In this document: positions 48,921 to 63,169 of the stretch, in pieces
Numbering within the stretch: the stretch's first letter is position 1
Layout of the letters: each line of letters begins with the position of its first letter
From: Himantopus leucocephalus
Lineage: Eukaryota; Chordata; Aves; Charadriiformes; Recurvirostridae
Assembly (NCBI GenBank): GCA_003993805.1
Contig: RSEF01000002.1
Coordinates: 95,561,547 to 95,625,546 of the forward strand
Reading direction: 5' to 3'
Length of the DNA stretch: 64,000 nt
Notes under the pieces: model-generated
The model's input: the letters and a program-made list of their open reading frames with translations, nothing else
Database searches by the model: none
Told to the model about the DNA's origin: nothing
Made by a program: the position numbers and the translations under genes

Positions 48921-49815
48921 CACAAAGCTTTTATTCCTGTAAAAATAAATATTAGCTGACGTTTATATAACAATATCAGATCACAAAGCATGTTGTCAAT
49001 GAGGTCATTGTCATCTCTGTATTATCAAAGGCAAACAGACAGTATGAGAATAGGCTGGACGGAGGTGATAGCAGGGCTGCAGCAGGGACATCCTGCCCAG
49101 TGCTCTAACCTGAGGACTGTAACCCACTGCCTTTCAGCGTTAGTTGTGCTTACAGGCAAAGACAGTCTCCCCAACATCGCCTCTCCCCTCAAAGCACACA
49201 AATCCCAAACCTCATTAAAATAACATTCATTTATCTGCCCGGGAGGAGGCCAGGCTGTCTCGGGTCCTCTCAGGACGGCTCTGGATGCCTTGCAGGCTGG
49301 AAGGCACTGCAGAGGCAGAGTGTGCTCCTTTGCAGAGGAGACAGAGCAGAGACACCCAAGTCCACATACACATGGGCACGGATCCACCTGTCAAACCCTC
49401 TGGGTGGTGAAGCTGATGAAGACCAGATCCTGCACTGCCATTACGGGTTAAAGCATCAGCTATGACGTAGTCCAGATCCTGAAAAGACTTCGCTGGGACT
49501 GTTCAGCTGAGTAGAGGTAACCTGCACACAGGGCTCTCATCTATCAGAGCCTGAATATGTGTGAAATCTTTGGGGCTGGTTCAGCACACCCCTCCGCGTT
49601 CAAAGACTGCCAGACACATCCTCTGACAATATAAAGTAGCAACTAAGGTTACTCAGCCTGAGATTGGACTGGAAAATTTCCAACGGTAAGTTTTTCAAAA
49701 CCTGCAAAGTGCCATTGCTTGAAATGAAACATCTCACCAAAACATAGAGCTCCCTGCGGCATATTCGGGATGCTGTCCATGGCCAGAGCAAAAGCAGCCA
49801 AACAAAAAACCCCAC

Positions 49816-49935
49816 CCCAGAAGAGCCAGTAACCTTGTGATTAGGCCACGGGAAAGACCGAGGTATTTGCCCCAGTTCTGAATCCGGGAGGAGATTTGAG
49901 CCAGCATTTCCTTAGTAGCCAGCATATTGCCTGCT
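49816..49935 (-). pseudogene. Unidentified gene X, most upstream putative exon
   Basis: 120 bases on the minus strand after acceptor atctgctgttcacag, up to a GC-rich weak donor CTTCTGGG|gtgggg, in phase 2 to phase 2. The open peptide starts AGNMLATKEMLAQISSRIQN and continues WGKYLGLSRGLITRLLALL. The WGKYLGLS stretch resembles a helix of a death-type six-helix fold, but one helix is not proof. It joins in frame to 46319-46372. Confidence 0.22.
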
Positions 49936-52900
49936 CTGTGAACAGCAGATCTGTTGCTGGCAATTGCTTTTCATGAGATGCTGAGAAGATTTGGCTCAAA
50001 GGACAGCAAGTGGGCCAAGACTGAATAAGACGATCAGGTAATAACTGTCACATGCATGAAGTCATTCAGGCACAAATACTTCCCTTATTCTCGGGGAAAA
50101 CCCCCACCACTTTTCTGTGTAGTTTTTAAGCAGTTAATTCTAAGTCAGCAACAAAAGATATTCCTAAATACACGTGAGTTCATGCCAGTCTTAATGTTGC
50201 ATATTAAATAAAACAGTACCCACTATGTGCCCGTTGTGTAGTATTGCCGAAGTGTCAAGGGATGGATATCCTACCAAGCATCACCATATCCCCTTGATGA
50301 GGTGTCTCCTATTTAATTTCTCTAGGACCCTGCTGTTGGAAGTGTTATTGCTTTGATTAGGCCTGTTTACATGTTAGCCATTTTCTGCACATCCAAAGAG
50401 GAACATGTTTTGGAAATCTATGATTAAAGCTATTTGCTTTAACTTAGATGTTGATACTACTTGTGATGTAGTGCCTGCTATAATTCTAAGGTATTCCCTG
50501 CAGAGATAAATCTGGAGGAAATGAGTATTTTATCCACAGCTTGCCGTGGAAAATTACAAATGCATAAAAATCAATCTTCGCAACTTAAACTATATGAACA
50601 GTGCGGCATCTTAATTCTATACAGTTGTGTGGAATTTGTTTTTATGTAGATTACACTTCATCTCGTTAACTACCGTCATATAAACAACTTCATTAGCATT
50701 CTGAAAGATTGTCTTAATAAAACAAGTATGTAATATTGTGTTGCTTTATCTGTGCTCAGAAATCACTATCATTTTAATGTTATATGGGAGTGCAACTATT
50801 GCTGCCATGTTACTATACTTGGACCAGATTCTGCTGCTGTCTCGCCCTTGAAAACAGTCCCACTAGCCTGGCTGCAAATCGCAAAAAATCACTTTTGTCA
50901 GAAGGAAAGAATAACTAAATTTTTCAGAAGACTACTGTCTTCTGAAGCTAAAAGACACTTTATTGCCCAGGCAAGTGCTTCTGCCCTTTGGGGCAGGTGG
51001 AACCAGATAAATCAATTGTATAAATTCAGCGGCTCTTCTCAGCCAATTCACACGAGCAAGGACTATCCCACTAACTGGAAGCCATAAAATCCTGCTCTAT
51101 GTCTGCACAGAACTAATTGGTTTGCAGCAAGTTTCATGCATTTTTCATTTTAAACAAATCTCTGAAGTCTCATAAATCTGGGTTTACCGTGTTCATAAAG
51201 CTACAGACCTCCCAATTTGTACTCTAATTATGTTTTGTTATTGTTATTATCAGCTTATTCTTGCTATGAATGTTTTTGTATCACTTGAAATTGATGCTAA
51301 TACTCCCTGACATACAGCCTGACATATATTAAGAATGCAGAAAATGAAATGACAGAACTAATTAAAAATCCATCTGTTCAGTTAATTTAGAGGTGTGCCA
51401 AACAGTTCAAATGAGACTTGGTCAGCACCAAATCACATCCACCTGTATCTTTTGCTTAGCAGTTACTGTCCTGAGTAACGCTATTTCCTCAGAAACACTC
51501 CTACTATGCCGTTCAGAGACTGCATGCTGAGCGGTGAGAGCACAAAAAACACAGCTATTACTCTTGAACAGAAATACTACACGTAAAAATGTAGTATGAG
51601 CCTACTAAATGAAAAAAAGACATACGACAAAATGCTGTATGTCATGTTGACTCACTCCATTAATTGTAATGACTGTGCCTCCAAGACACGGAACAATCAC
51701 ATCAGTATTACCTATAGAGATATTGCAGCTCTCTATCCAGGAAAAATTTCCCCCTTAATGTCAATGGTCTGTGCTTTTCTCTCCTGTAAGCCCATCAAAG
51801 TTAATAGAGTTGTACCAAGAATACATTTGGTCCCATCTGATTATGGCACACTGAACATGTTATCTTATAGCCTGGCTGCTGCGTTATTGCTTTACATGCA
51901 AAAAACATAATAATTCAAAAAGCATTCAACTGGCAAGTTAGATCTTTTTTTCTTTTAAAAAGAAAGGAAAATAAGCATGTCTCAGTCTGGTGAGCAGCAG
52001 TCTGTCATGTGGCAGACCTATATTATCACAGATTAGGTATATTTTCTCTGTACCCAAGAAATTTTGCTGGAATAAGAAAAGCATCTATATGTAAAATAAG
52101 CTACCCAGCGTCTTCTTCCTGCTGGTTCTGCAGTCAGCCTTCCTCCAGCATGTACCGCTTGGATTTGTATTCCAGACTCCAGAGAAGGCAGTGCACGTGC
52201 GTTCCCATGCACAGAGGGACTCCCTTAGCTGGTCACTTCAACTTTTGAAAGCTGCAACCCGTGGACAACTTTAAAGCGTACAGCTTCAATGGAAGGCAAA
52301 GCAGACGGCAGCCACCTGCTTTTAGCATGAAACTAACAAAACAGCCATTAAGGAACAACAAGAAAACAGCCGTTTCAATGACATGAGCCAAGTATTTCTC
52401 ACCAGTAAAAACTTCTGCCTTTTCCTGTGCTTAGCATGGTTTCACATCAGTATTTTTATCAGTGTTCCCCAACTTCTAATTTTTGCTTACACAAAATGTC
52501 CTTCTGGTACGCTCGGGAATCTAACAGGCAATGAGCAAATGAATGAGCAAGCGCGAAGACACTGCAAGCTGCTGTAGAGCCAGGAAGGGCTCTGGAAGCC
52601 CACCAGAACCAAGACCTCAGGGTACCAGCTTCCGTGGACAGGTAGGGAGTCATTCATGGGACAACCTGCCTAAACAGCGACATTAGGAAGGACCTTCATG
52701 GATGCACACCCTTTGGCATGCTTTTCTACATTGCTGCAATCAAGAGAATGAGCACCACACCAGAGAAACCATGGGGAAGGAGGAGGCAGGGAGCAGAGCT
52801 GGCTGAGGGTGACAGTTTCAGTGTGGGCAAACACAACCCAGAAGGCAGGCCCAGAGGCAGGGGGGGCTGGAAAAAAAAAAAACTGGCTGGAAGAACCCTT

Positions 52901-55900
52901 TTACTGACAGAGGGAGATCTGAGGACTTTAAAACTCATGACTTGGCAATGGCAGGAAAGGCATTAATAGAAAACTGAGCAAGAGAGATAAGCAAAAAAGT
53001 TTGGACAAGCTAAAGTAGACAGAAAGGTGGGAAGCAGGACCCTAGCAAGGTCCCTGAGTGAGTGAGAACACACTTGCTGGCAATCCTTCAGCTGTAGTGA
53101 GAGTATTTCTCTCCTGTTTATTCCAAAATCACTAAGGGGAGCATATGTCTCTAGCTATATTAAGCCTGCAAAAGTGTGATGTCCTAGTCTATAAAGGTTT
53201 GTGTTGGGGAGAGGGGTGTTCATTTCAGAAGCATCCACCGAGCCAGGAAGCAACATGCCAGAAACCATATTTTACTAACTCACTGGGATACTGGTTATTG
53301 TATGTTCAGCTGATGTCTGGGATAGCAGGAAGATGGCTATGCACAGAGGTGCAAGAGATCGGCTAGTGAAAAATGCTGTATTGATCCCAGAATGTGGGAT
53401 CTGATCAGCACTTTAGTTATCCTCTATTGTCAACAGAAATAATCATTTATTATCCTGCTCAGTGACAGCAACTCATTGAGAGACAAGAGAAGTCTCACAA
53501 CTGATTTATATCTCTCACTAGAATAAATTTAGACTCCAGCAACCAGCTGGGGTTGGGTGTTGGGCATCACTATTATTAACTAACAAAAGACAGGTTGCTA
53601 AAACTCTAGGTTCCAAAAAAAATGTAATGATCTGTCAGTCATCTGAAAAACAGCAACTCAGCTCGCCCTCTGCATGTAATGTGGCTTTTTTGGATTGAAA
53701 GAGACAGATTTACTAGATGCTGCTGCCTTTGGGACCATTTTGTTAGACATTCCTGTGGGAATCTCATCTAAAGTTACAGCTATACATTGGTGTTTCTGGT
53801 CCAAGCCATAGCTCCTACCATACAGTCAAGTATCCTTAGGATTTCCATGGTAAAGGAGATAAGGTTGTGACCCTGAATAATCTTTTCTGGGCTTTCTCTG
53901 CACAGTTCTGGGGCAGATCTGACCCAAGCCTGTTCTTATACACCCACACCAAGAGCCAGCTGTGAGAGCACATGGCTGGGCTGTGGGAGACTTCATTTTA
54001 GAGCAGGATCTTCACCCTAAGCACTCAAATTCAGAGAGAAGTTCTTTAACCATGAGGAAGCAGGGAGAGCACTGAGTTTGCACTCTCAGTGCCCAGTGTG
54101 GAAGACTTCCCTGTTCATATACCATGTTAATGAGCTTGAGCAGAAAAAAACCAGACTGATTCTGTTTTGGCCTGTGAGGTAGATCCAGGCTCCCAGCGGG
54201 CAAGTATTTTGGTCAAAATAGGAAAGCTTCAATAGAAAAGACCAATTCCCTGGGGTCTTGTTGGGACACTTTAGCCAGATGATCATGTGTAAATAGATGG
54301 TTGTCTTAGATATGGATCCCAGAGATTAAAGAGAAGGGCAGCACAGGAGCTTTCTCTCCTGCCTTGTGGATGAACACTCCACCTGGGAGGCCCTTCTCCT
54401 CCTGGCTAGGCTTTGTGCCAGGCTTATGCCAACAGCTGTGCTCGCACTCAGACCTCACAGGTGACACCAACATAGCACTGCCTGGTTTGGGGATCCTAAT
54501 GCAAATTTAACTGCTGAGCTGTTTGGTGCCAGCAGGACCAATTGATTCTATCCAGCAGCAAATGTGGAGAAAAGTAGGCACTTCAGGGTTTAGGTTGACT
54601 CCAGGCTTTGGAGCTGGAACTAGTGGTAGCTACCAGTCTATCTGACTGTAAAGTCTTGTTAGGGCACACAACCAAATTTATATTTTGGAAGGTAAACTGA
54701 TTAGTAGAGGTGTAAGGCCAAGGTGAAAACTCCATTTGTAAAAGAGAGGATGGCACAGCTCAGTCAAGATTTAGGTGATGATCACTGAGCTTAATTAAGG
54801 AGTGTTCAGTTCTTTTCTGTGGTACCATCTCCCCAAAAAATTTCTCCCACCACCCCCTTACAGTCAGTAAGCAATATATGTGCTGCTTTCCCACAACAAT
54901 AGCACTTTTGTCATTTGTCACCAACCCTAGGAAAAGATTTGCATGATGACAAATCTATAGCGTCCATGTCCCCTGGGGGAATTTAGCATGCCATTATGAT
55001 TTGTGTTAATATTTGGTTTATTTCCCAGACCGACATTTGCTGTTTTGTGGTTCTTGTTTTTTTTTTAATGTGGAATAAATTAACTCCAATCAAATCAATA
55101 GTATGGGTGTTGAATTGTTTTGTTGCTTTCAGATAACTTCCTAGATTACAGAAGTTATCCAGAAGTCCTGCATCTGCAATACCTATTACAAAATTGTGAA
55201 GCTGAAGGGCTGTACTTATAAAAGCCCCCAGACTCCTTGAGCTCACAGCGTTGTGCAGGGAGTTGATGTCTGCTAGAACTTGAATGTTTCCCTCACACAA
55301 AAGCAACATCCGTATTCACTGCCAGGAAGAGAATCCAGTCAGTGAGCCAGTACTCCAGCCAAAAGTGATCAAATACTTAGGTCTATCTTGGAGAATTCTC
55401 TGAGACTATTTCCTGCAATCACAGTTAGGCCAAGGCTATTCACACCCATTGCCACATCTGATCTCTCCACTTGCCACTTGCAAGGGTTTCCAGGTTTGCG
55501 TGCCAAGACCACTGAATTCTCACATCTTCTGAAACCCACTTAGAGAAGCGTTAAGACTGAGGAAGCTGCAACCATCACTGTTTTAGCCCAGACAATATTA
55601 GTAGATTTATAGAGTGGTTGTAAACCCATGAAACATTCTGATGAGACAGATTCATGCCAGTTGAGTGAAGAATTGAGCTTGAGGTTCATTTAGCACATCA
55701 TGCCCCGTAAATTGATTCAACATTTTTTAAATATCCAGGAAAAGCCATTTCTCCTAAATTGCTGGAAAGTACCTTGCATTTTTGAAGCACGGGTGTACAG
55801 TATGTATATCTTCATCCTTTGTACATTGTTGACATTGCTTCACATTTCTATATCCCACAATGGACTGAAATCCAAGTAATTTTGTCTCAATATATTTATA

Positions 55901-58900
55901 TTGCAGAGTCTAAAAAAATTTGATGTTCCTGTTATTAAATGTTAGATCCAATTTAACATTTACATGCTGAAACATTTTTATAGCAGCAAATAGCTTTTTT
56001 CTTTTTATTTTTGCAACATTTTGCCTAATGAGCTAAAACTTACTGATTCATTTTATTTTACTGAATGAAGATATTCATATGCAACAAGAGTCATTTTGTT
56101 AAAAGGGTAAGCCTGGTAACCAAGATTCACTGAGCCAGGAACTAAAGGCTACGTGTATAGCAGTACAATTTAGCATTTGGTCAATGGATATATGGTCAAA
56201 GCAAGTTACCTATCGCAAAGACAGAGTGGTAAGGCGGAAAAACAATGCAGCATATTTTAATTTATAACTTATGTTTCTTCCCTAGCACCTACATTCCTGA
56301 CCATAGCACATAATGTGTATTGAATTATAACCACAAAGCTATCATTTCCTGTTTTAAAATTCTCTCTCCAATCTTAGTGTCCACTTGCTAAAAAGCATAA
56401 TGAAAAATTTAGAAGGACAGAGAAGAACAAAAAAAAAATAAATACTGAGGGACCAGAGAAAATGCCTTTCAGTGAAAGAACTCCATCAACTTATATTGTC
56501 AGAAAGAAACATATGATTGTGTTGTAAAGCCATGTTTTATCTCCTTTGCAGGGAAAGAAAAGAGTTAAGGAGGTGGTTCTTAATCAGATAAGAAAGAGCC
56601 GATACCCGGAAGCTGATATTCAACATATTTGTATTTGAACTAAGAAGTTCCTTGAAAATTGATCAACTATTGGAACAAATTTCAAGGAGAGATGACTTCA
56701 CCCTCGCTTGCTATGACTGTAAAACAGAACATCATTGCTCAGAGGGATGCCTGGAGGCACCCCACAGTGCCCACCACCCTCCTGAGAGCATGCAGGCCAC
56801 CTCCACACTAAGTGCTGCTGCCCTAGAAGCACACCTCGGCATCCTGCTGCTGTGGGGCAGACTCACCCACAACAGTTTCAAAGCACAGGTAGGGCCAACG
56901 CCAGCCTGCTGCTCAACAAAGCAACATATCTTTCATCAAACAGAAGTTATTCAGCTCAGTACAGGAAAAGGAGACTAGACAAAATATAATACTACTCTGA
57001 TTTCGGAGGTCAGGCAGCAGGGCTTCTCATCAGCTTCAGTGCACAGCTAATACCTACTATACGCTAGCTCCTTCACAGAAGCGTGCCCTCTGGTACAGCA
57101 AAATATTTATGTCACCCACCACTTCCACACTGGAGTATTGTCCAAGCATTTCTGACACTTCACAAACTACAGCTAAGCAACAAAAGGGTTTTGCAGATTT
57201 CACAGGCTGCAGAACAGCTGAGAAGCTTGCCCAAAGTCACAGATGTCTAAACAAAGATTTTACAAGAAAGAGTCCTAATCCCAATATGGAGAAGTCAACC
57301 CTAAAACCACATTGTCCTGATTATAATATAGAAACACAAGACATGCAGAGGGGATGAGCAAGCCAGTTCCTTGGGACTCATCTGGTGAAGCTTTTCCTCT
57401 AGGTGAATTTCTGCCCAATTCTTTCTGCTCCATAGACTATTTCCGTGGAAGCCGGCATATTTTCAGAGAGAACCTGACTGCAAATATAGATTTTATTTTT
57501 TTTTTTAAAAAAGATTATGGAAAATTAAAAGCTTGAGAACACTGGGCCAGACCCATAAGGGGTGGAAGTTTGCTATAATTGCTGACTTGGAGAGCTAAAA
57601 CTTAGACAAATTGAAGTCTAAAGATGCAGCTTTTTCCATTCACTACAGTGTGAAAAAAAGGCAGTTCATCTCCTGTGCTAAGGAGACATTCATCTCTGCC
57701 TCTGCTACAATTTGCTTCTTTGCAAAAGCCCAGAATAAACCTCACTAAACACAGCCAGGTGCAAACTTTGCACCATCCCGTAACATTTGAGTTCCGGGAT
57801 TTGCCACAATGGAAGTGGAAGATTAAAAAAAGCTTAGATCTTGTTTCCAGCTGAGACAACTTGGTGTTTAAGTTTAGGCAAGACACTTGAAACAAAAATG
57901 TTAGTCCTTGGTAGCTAAGCTAGGCTCCTAGGCAGTTTCCAGTGTTTTTAAACTAATACCGTTAATTTTTCTTAGAAACACATTCTAAAGCTTAAAGAGT
58001 TTGTGGGTTGGAGCCTCTGATGGTGTTTGCTTAGAGTATTCTGGGATCCCCAGTAAACTGATGCCAGGGAAGCATACCATATCACTCTTTGCTCCCATTT
58101 TGGTAATATTTAAGATTGCATTCATTTTACACTATTTAAAAATATATATCCCTTGATGCTCTTATTGTTAAATATTCAGCCCAATTGAGTATTCCTTAGA
58201 CAGATAATTGATCCTTTTATAGTACTGCATTTAGATCAGAGAAATTAACAACATCAAATTGCAAGCCAAAGTGATTTATACATTTGAATTCCTGACCATA
58301 TTCCAGCCTATTACCAGGACAGATTTGATCATACTCCTGTTTCATTGTTAAAAATGAAACGCATATTCTTACATCTTACTGGAAGTTTTCGCCAAGAAGC
58401 AACTCTTCAACCAGGGATTCCCCACTTACCCTCACAATGTCCCATGGACCACAATACAACCACATTATCCAAATTTTAATTTAAAAAAAAAATCATTTTT
58501 TTCAGTTCTGTGTGGTTCCATGAGCCATGTCACTGCAGCCTGCTGGCTCTGTTAGTGAGACAGCACTATGAGTAAGATCAATAGCATTATTATTCTTGAC
58601 AGCCTTCAGGGTTTTGTTCCTAAAAGAGGGGGAGAGCAGGTTTTCCCCATACAGGGTGGGTTTCTCCATTTTGATGCTCCATCCTCATACTGGTCCTTGT
58701 ACGCCTTTTCTTGTCCCTCCCCCTTATTTTTCCAACAAATAATAATACAGCAAAAAGCTACACAGAAATGATTCCCTACCAAAAAGGTTGCCCATGCAAA
58801 ATCCTTGAGGTACTCCTCAGGTACTTCCCCCACCCTTCTTTTCCTCTTGCCAGTTATGATGTACTTAAGATTAAAGTGTGATTTTTTTTTTTTGCTTTGA

Positions 58901-59811
58901 AGAAGAGATGAATGTGTTTTCCCACTTTACTAATTACAACATGATATATGAGGCAGAAAGCCTTGCAAGAGGTAGCACAGCATGCAAGTGCAGATGAATA
59001 ATAATTAGGCTTACATGGTTTAGAAATTAAGATTTTTATTAGAAGGCTGTTATTTGAAAGTTTTAGCACTGTGTGTAAGTGCAGTTAATATAAGTGGCTT
59101 TTTTTTAAAAAAATCAAATCAACCAAGTCCTGCTTATAATTTAAGGGCTTCAACTAACTCTTAGTAGATTCAAAGACTTCCACTGACTTCAAAGGGAGTT
59201 GACTCAAGCCCTAGAAAAAGGATTTGTAAAAGTGATTAGTGTCAGGGCTTTGTTTTAGACCTAAATTGTAACTAACCATGAAAAATGGTTTTATTATAAA
59301 CATGTAATATGCATCTGGGAATAAGAATTTCTCTTCCAGTTATTGTAAGACACCCAACACCAAGGGAGAAAGAGTCCTATTGCTTTGTTACAACCCATCC
59401 TTTCTTCATTGTTGGTAGGTCTGTGCTGTCTTTGAGTGATAAAACAGCGTTTGTGTTACCAAAGTGTACATCTTCAGGGACATACTGGGAGTGAAGCCCT
59501 AGAAAGATGACTAACCACATTATGCAAACCAATCTTTTCCAACTGGGCATAGGACAACCTGTGTCCTTTGCTTCACTCATCTAACCTTAAAAAAAAAGAA
59601 CAAAATCATTGCTGTCCCCAGCATAAGTCCCTATAATAAATCCTCTCTATTCCTACAGTCCAGTATTTCCATGAATTATGAAGATATTTAGCATGGCAGA
59701 AGGTTGAATTAGACCAACCAGGAGCACTGGAGACTCTTGGTTTGGCTGTGCCAATCCAAATTGCCCTTCTGGCCTTAAGCTGCCAATTCTCTGAATGAGT
59801 TCCTTCATCTA
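49936..59811. other. Non-coding stretch, no gene seen
   Basis: AT-rich intergenic or intronic sequence. Minus-strand segments near 53284-53355 (open, before donor TATCCCA|gtgagt) and plus-strand frames at 50752-51087 and 56652-56978 were examined. They have no consistent phases or known motifs. Old, unclassified repeat-like phrases occur, such as ggaccagattctgctgctg at about 50820 and cttgcccaaagtcacagatg at about 57227 (MIR-like). Confidence 0.45.
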
Positions 59812-59878
59812 ATTCATAGAATCATAGGTATCATTTAGGTTGGAAAAGGCCTTTAAGATCATCAAGTCCAACCATTAA
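59812..59878 (-). mobile_element. CR1 LINE, short 3' stub, antisense
   Basis: attcatagaatcataggtat, then ttaggttggaaaaggccttt and aagatcatcaagtccaacca. This is the complement of the last about 65 bases of a CR1 3' UTR. It is very short, as is common for CR1 insertions truncated soon after priming. Confidence 0.85.
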
Positions 59879-62800
59879 TTGGCATTAGATATTCCACAGT
59901 TATGAAGAGTATGCTCACCATACCCATTTTAGGCACTGCATCTCTTACCTCCCAATTCTCCTTCAGTCTTGTATAGATGCAGGTGAAGCCTCACTATTAA
60001 TTTAATCCCCTTATCCTCTACCCAGACGCTTACCCACAGGCAAACACACAGGTCTCCATAAAGATTGCAGAGTCCACCGGCACTGAGTAGATTCTAGGAC
60101 TAGGGACTCCAATATTCATTGCTTTAAGCCAAGCCTACCTTTTAGCATCAAGGAAGTGGTGGCCTGGCAGTTTCTTAAGAAAAAGAACTTGAGAAACAGA
60201 TTTTTAAAGTGTTGTAAAAAAATAATCTGAAAAATGAAAGATAAATCTGAAAAATGAAGACAGCTTTTGTGATTATGGAAAGTTCACAGGTCATGAATTA
60301 TGGGTGTAATCAGTGAAAACTTAAATTGTCAGTATGGACATATGCAGTCTGCAACCCATGGAGGGAACTCCTTCAACTCAAACCAACCTTAAACTAAGGA
60401 GGTCAGGCACCGATACTGGTGTAACAGTGGCAGCACAGAGTCCACTCAGAGTGCCCTTTGCAGACCACAGTGAAGCCTAGGTTGCAACACGCAGTGTCAC
60501 AAGCATCCACTCTAGTTTAAAACTAGGTATGGGCACACACAACACGTTTCACAGCAGTACAGGTACAGCAAGTGGCAACACACGAAAAAGTGCAGCTCTA
60601 AGTGCTTGATTTATAGCGTAAGCATTTCAAAGTAATTGGGGCTTTAAGTGTAAAAAAACTCTGAAAGAAAAAAGAAACAGCACAAATGATAGATATGTGC
60701 TCAGGCTTTTATGTTCAAGTTCAAGCCTTCTCAAATTCTGGTGATGTGTCAGTTTGGGATTTAGGTTTACCTTAAAGATCCAGCAGTGACAGCATGGAGC
60801 TCCAGCCGCAGCCTAAGAGGAGCCATAGACCTGGTAATACTGAGCAGCGGGCAGGGTAAGACGTCTGAAAATGCTGGTGATGCCCACAGCTTTGAATATG
60901 TTTTTGTTGTAAAATCAGATTAGCATAGTAATTCTCAAATGCATTTCTTCCTAATAAGATCTCCAGAAACAGCATGACACTGACAAGTATGCTGACATAC
61001 AAGAGCTTTCTACCCACTGCTTCTTCGAAAGGAGATATTTAACTCTGTTGGGAATCAAGGGCTTCTCCATATCTGCAGTAGGTTAACTATTGATTTTAAC
61101 TGCTTAAAGTTAACAGACCTTTAGGAAATTCCATATTGATCTACTAAACTTAATCATTATTGGTTTTATGGGTTCTGTTAAGACATATAGTGGCTAGGTG
61201 TCCTAGTCAATACCTATATACTGTTTTCAATTAACTCACTTCAGGGGCAAAAAAGAAATCTATGGAACATATTGCTGGATATTTATTTTGCTAGTCCATG
61301 TCTTGACTGCTTATACAACTGACCAAATCAATTTTTAAAACAATGTAACACAGATGCAAACTATCATTGAAATTCAGGAGGAGTCTTCTAGTATTAACTG
61401 CTTAAGGTTGCACTAAACATACAAAGCAATGCAAACACCAATAATCTATTTTAGTTCATTCCCAGTTTCATTTTCTCAAAAGATTATGGTGTACACATAT
61501 TTGTTTGCACTGCATTGTGGATCCTTCATAAAGAGTTCTGAGCTTACCAAGAGGAATTAAAAAATGGTGCTACACATTGCAGCAGCTCTGCCAATAACAG
61601 GAAAGAGAAGATTTGCTCAGGGTATAAGATGTCTGTACGGCACGAGGGAAAGGAATCTTAATTTTAAAAGATTCAGTTCCAAAGTTGTTTTTTTTTCAGA
61701 TACCACATCTTTGCTAGTTTTCATGGAAATTATTCTTTGTTGCAAAGACAGAAAAAACCCATCCTTTTCTCTCATTCAGGACCACACTAGTATTGTCAGA
61801 GATCATTCTTATGGTTTATTTCAGCCAATGAAAGTGTGGCCTGCCAGTTTTGCATGAAGCTTATCACAGCTGGTACAAATAATTCCTGTCCATCACAGCC
61901 GCAATATACCTCAGTCATCCCCTGAAATCTAGAGAGAATGCTTTAATCATTTCACCGAGTTCTGCCGGTGTTCTGGCACTGCAGAACTATTAAGAAAAGG
62001 AAAAGTTCTACAACTAGGTCAGGTGTATTGTTGGAATAATAAATCAGTTTAAAACGTGTTTTTATTCTACTTTGCAGTTTTGGAACATGCGAATGGTACA
62101 TACTTCAAACGTCAGTACTTAAAAAGCAACTCCTTCCTATTTTGCTCATTTCCTTTCCTTTTGCCAGATCATATATGTTTTGAGTTCCATGATGCAAATG
62201 CCCATGGGCTGCTTCATAATTGGATGACACATCTATTCAGAAGAGTTACTTGGACAATTGTAGTGGACAAAATCTAACACAATCCTAACCTAGATTTTAA
62301 AATAGCTCGTTTCCAGAAGACTGTTGTGTTAACAGGTAAAGTGGGTGATACATTTAATTTAGTTTATGCCTTCTGTATTTGCCAACATGATTTATCTATT
62401 CAAGTTTTGGGAATGGCACATTTAACCACAGGAGTAAAACAAATCCAATTTTCTACCTACAATGCATTTTGGAAGTGAAAGAGGTGCTGATTTAGTTTAT
62501 AAGACTGGAGGCAAACATCACCCCAGTTAAAACACATTTAGAAAGTGTACTCGTGTAAGTTAGATGGAAAAGTTTGTGTTGCCAGCATAAGAAATAAGCT
62601 ATCATGGAATATCCATTTCTTCAGTTACTCAAGGAGAGAAGGTAGTGCAGAAGTGAAGATCCACAGAGCTGACAGAAAGTCCTGTAAAACAGTGATTTAG
62701 CAAAGATTACACCCCCTTTTTTTTTTTTTTTTTTAAGAGATGAGTTACTGGAGTTTTGATGGCAAATATATCAGACACACATTCCAGTAAATCCATCTTG

Positions 62801-63169
62801 CCTAACTTCCATAGTAAGAAAATGGACAAGACCGGATCCAGCTCCACTAGTTAAAGGTCTCCTTTAATTCTCTAAGGGTATGATTAGGCATTAGATTTCT
62901 TTATTATGTTTTGTGTACATTTTATAATATCTGCTTTCTTAGGTGCTGTGTTAAATTTTTATGTTCATTTAATCAGGAGCTAAAGCAAACAAAATGATAA
63001 AGGCTCAATTCCCCCACATTTTCTATAGGGAGAAGTTGACTGTATTGCACAGCTCAGAAAGCCAAAAAGTTAAACTAACAGAACAGCCATCATCATTCAA
63101 AGTTCAGTCTATCAGGTTTTTTTTTTAATTGACTTTCTTCTTGAACTAAAACCTCAGCTCTCGTATTAC
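59879..63169. other. Non-coding stretch, one signal-anchor-like frame noted
   Basis: AT-rich. A minus-strand frame at 60772-61017 starts at GTG and encodes GRKLLYVSILVSVMLFLEIL followed by LGRNAFENYY. This looks like the cytoplasmic tail and membrane anchor of a type II Golgi enzyme, but no ATG in register, no strong donor and no catalytic sequence follow. It is not called as a gene. A poly-T tract lies at 62717-62734. Confidence 0.3.

Noticed and set aside
58429..58510. Perfect minus-strand donor GTGAGG|gtaagtgg
   Set aside because: No acceptor with an open frame lies upstream; the preceding sequence is an A/T-rich run.
59161..59215. Phrase cttccactgacttcaaaggg agttgactcaagcc, like an old amniote repeat
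   Set aside because: Too short to assign to a family.
59950..60105. Open minus-strand segment of about 50 codons before donor GGGAG|gtaagag
   Set aside because: An open run of this length is expected several times by chance, and the composition is not convincing.
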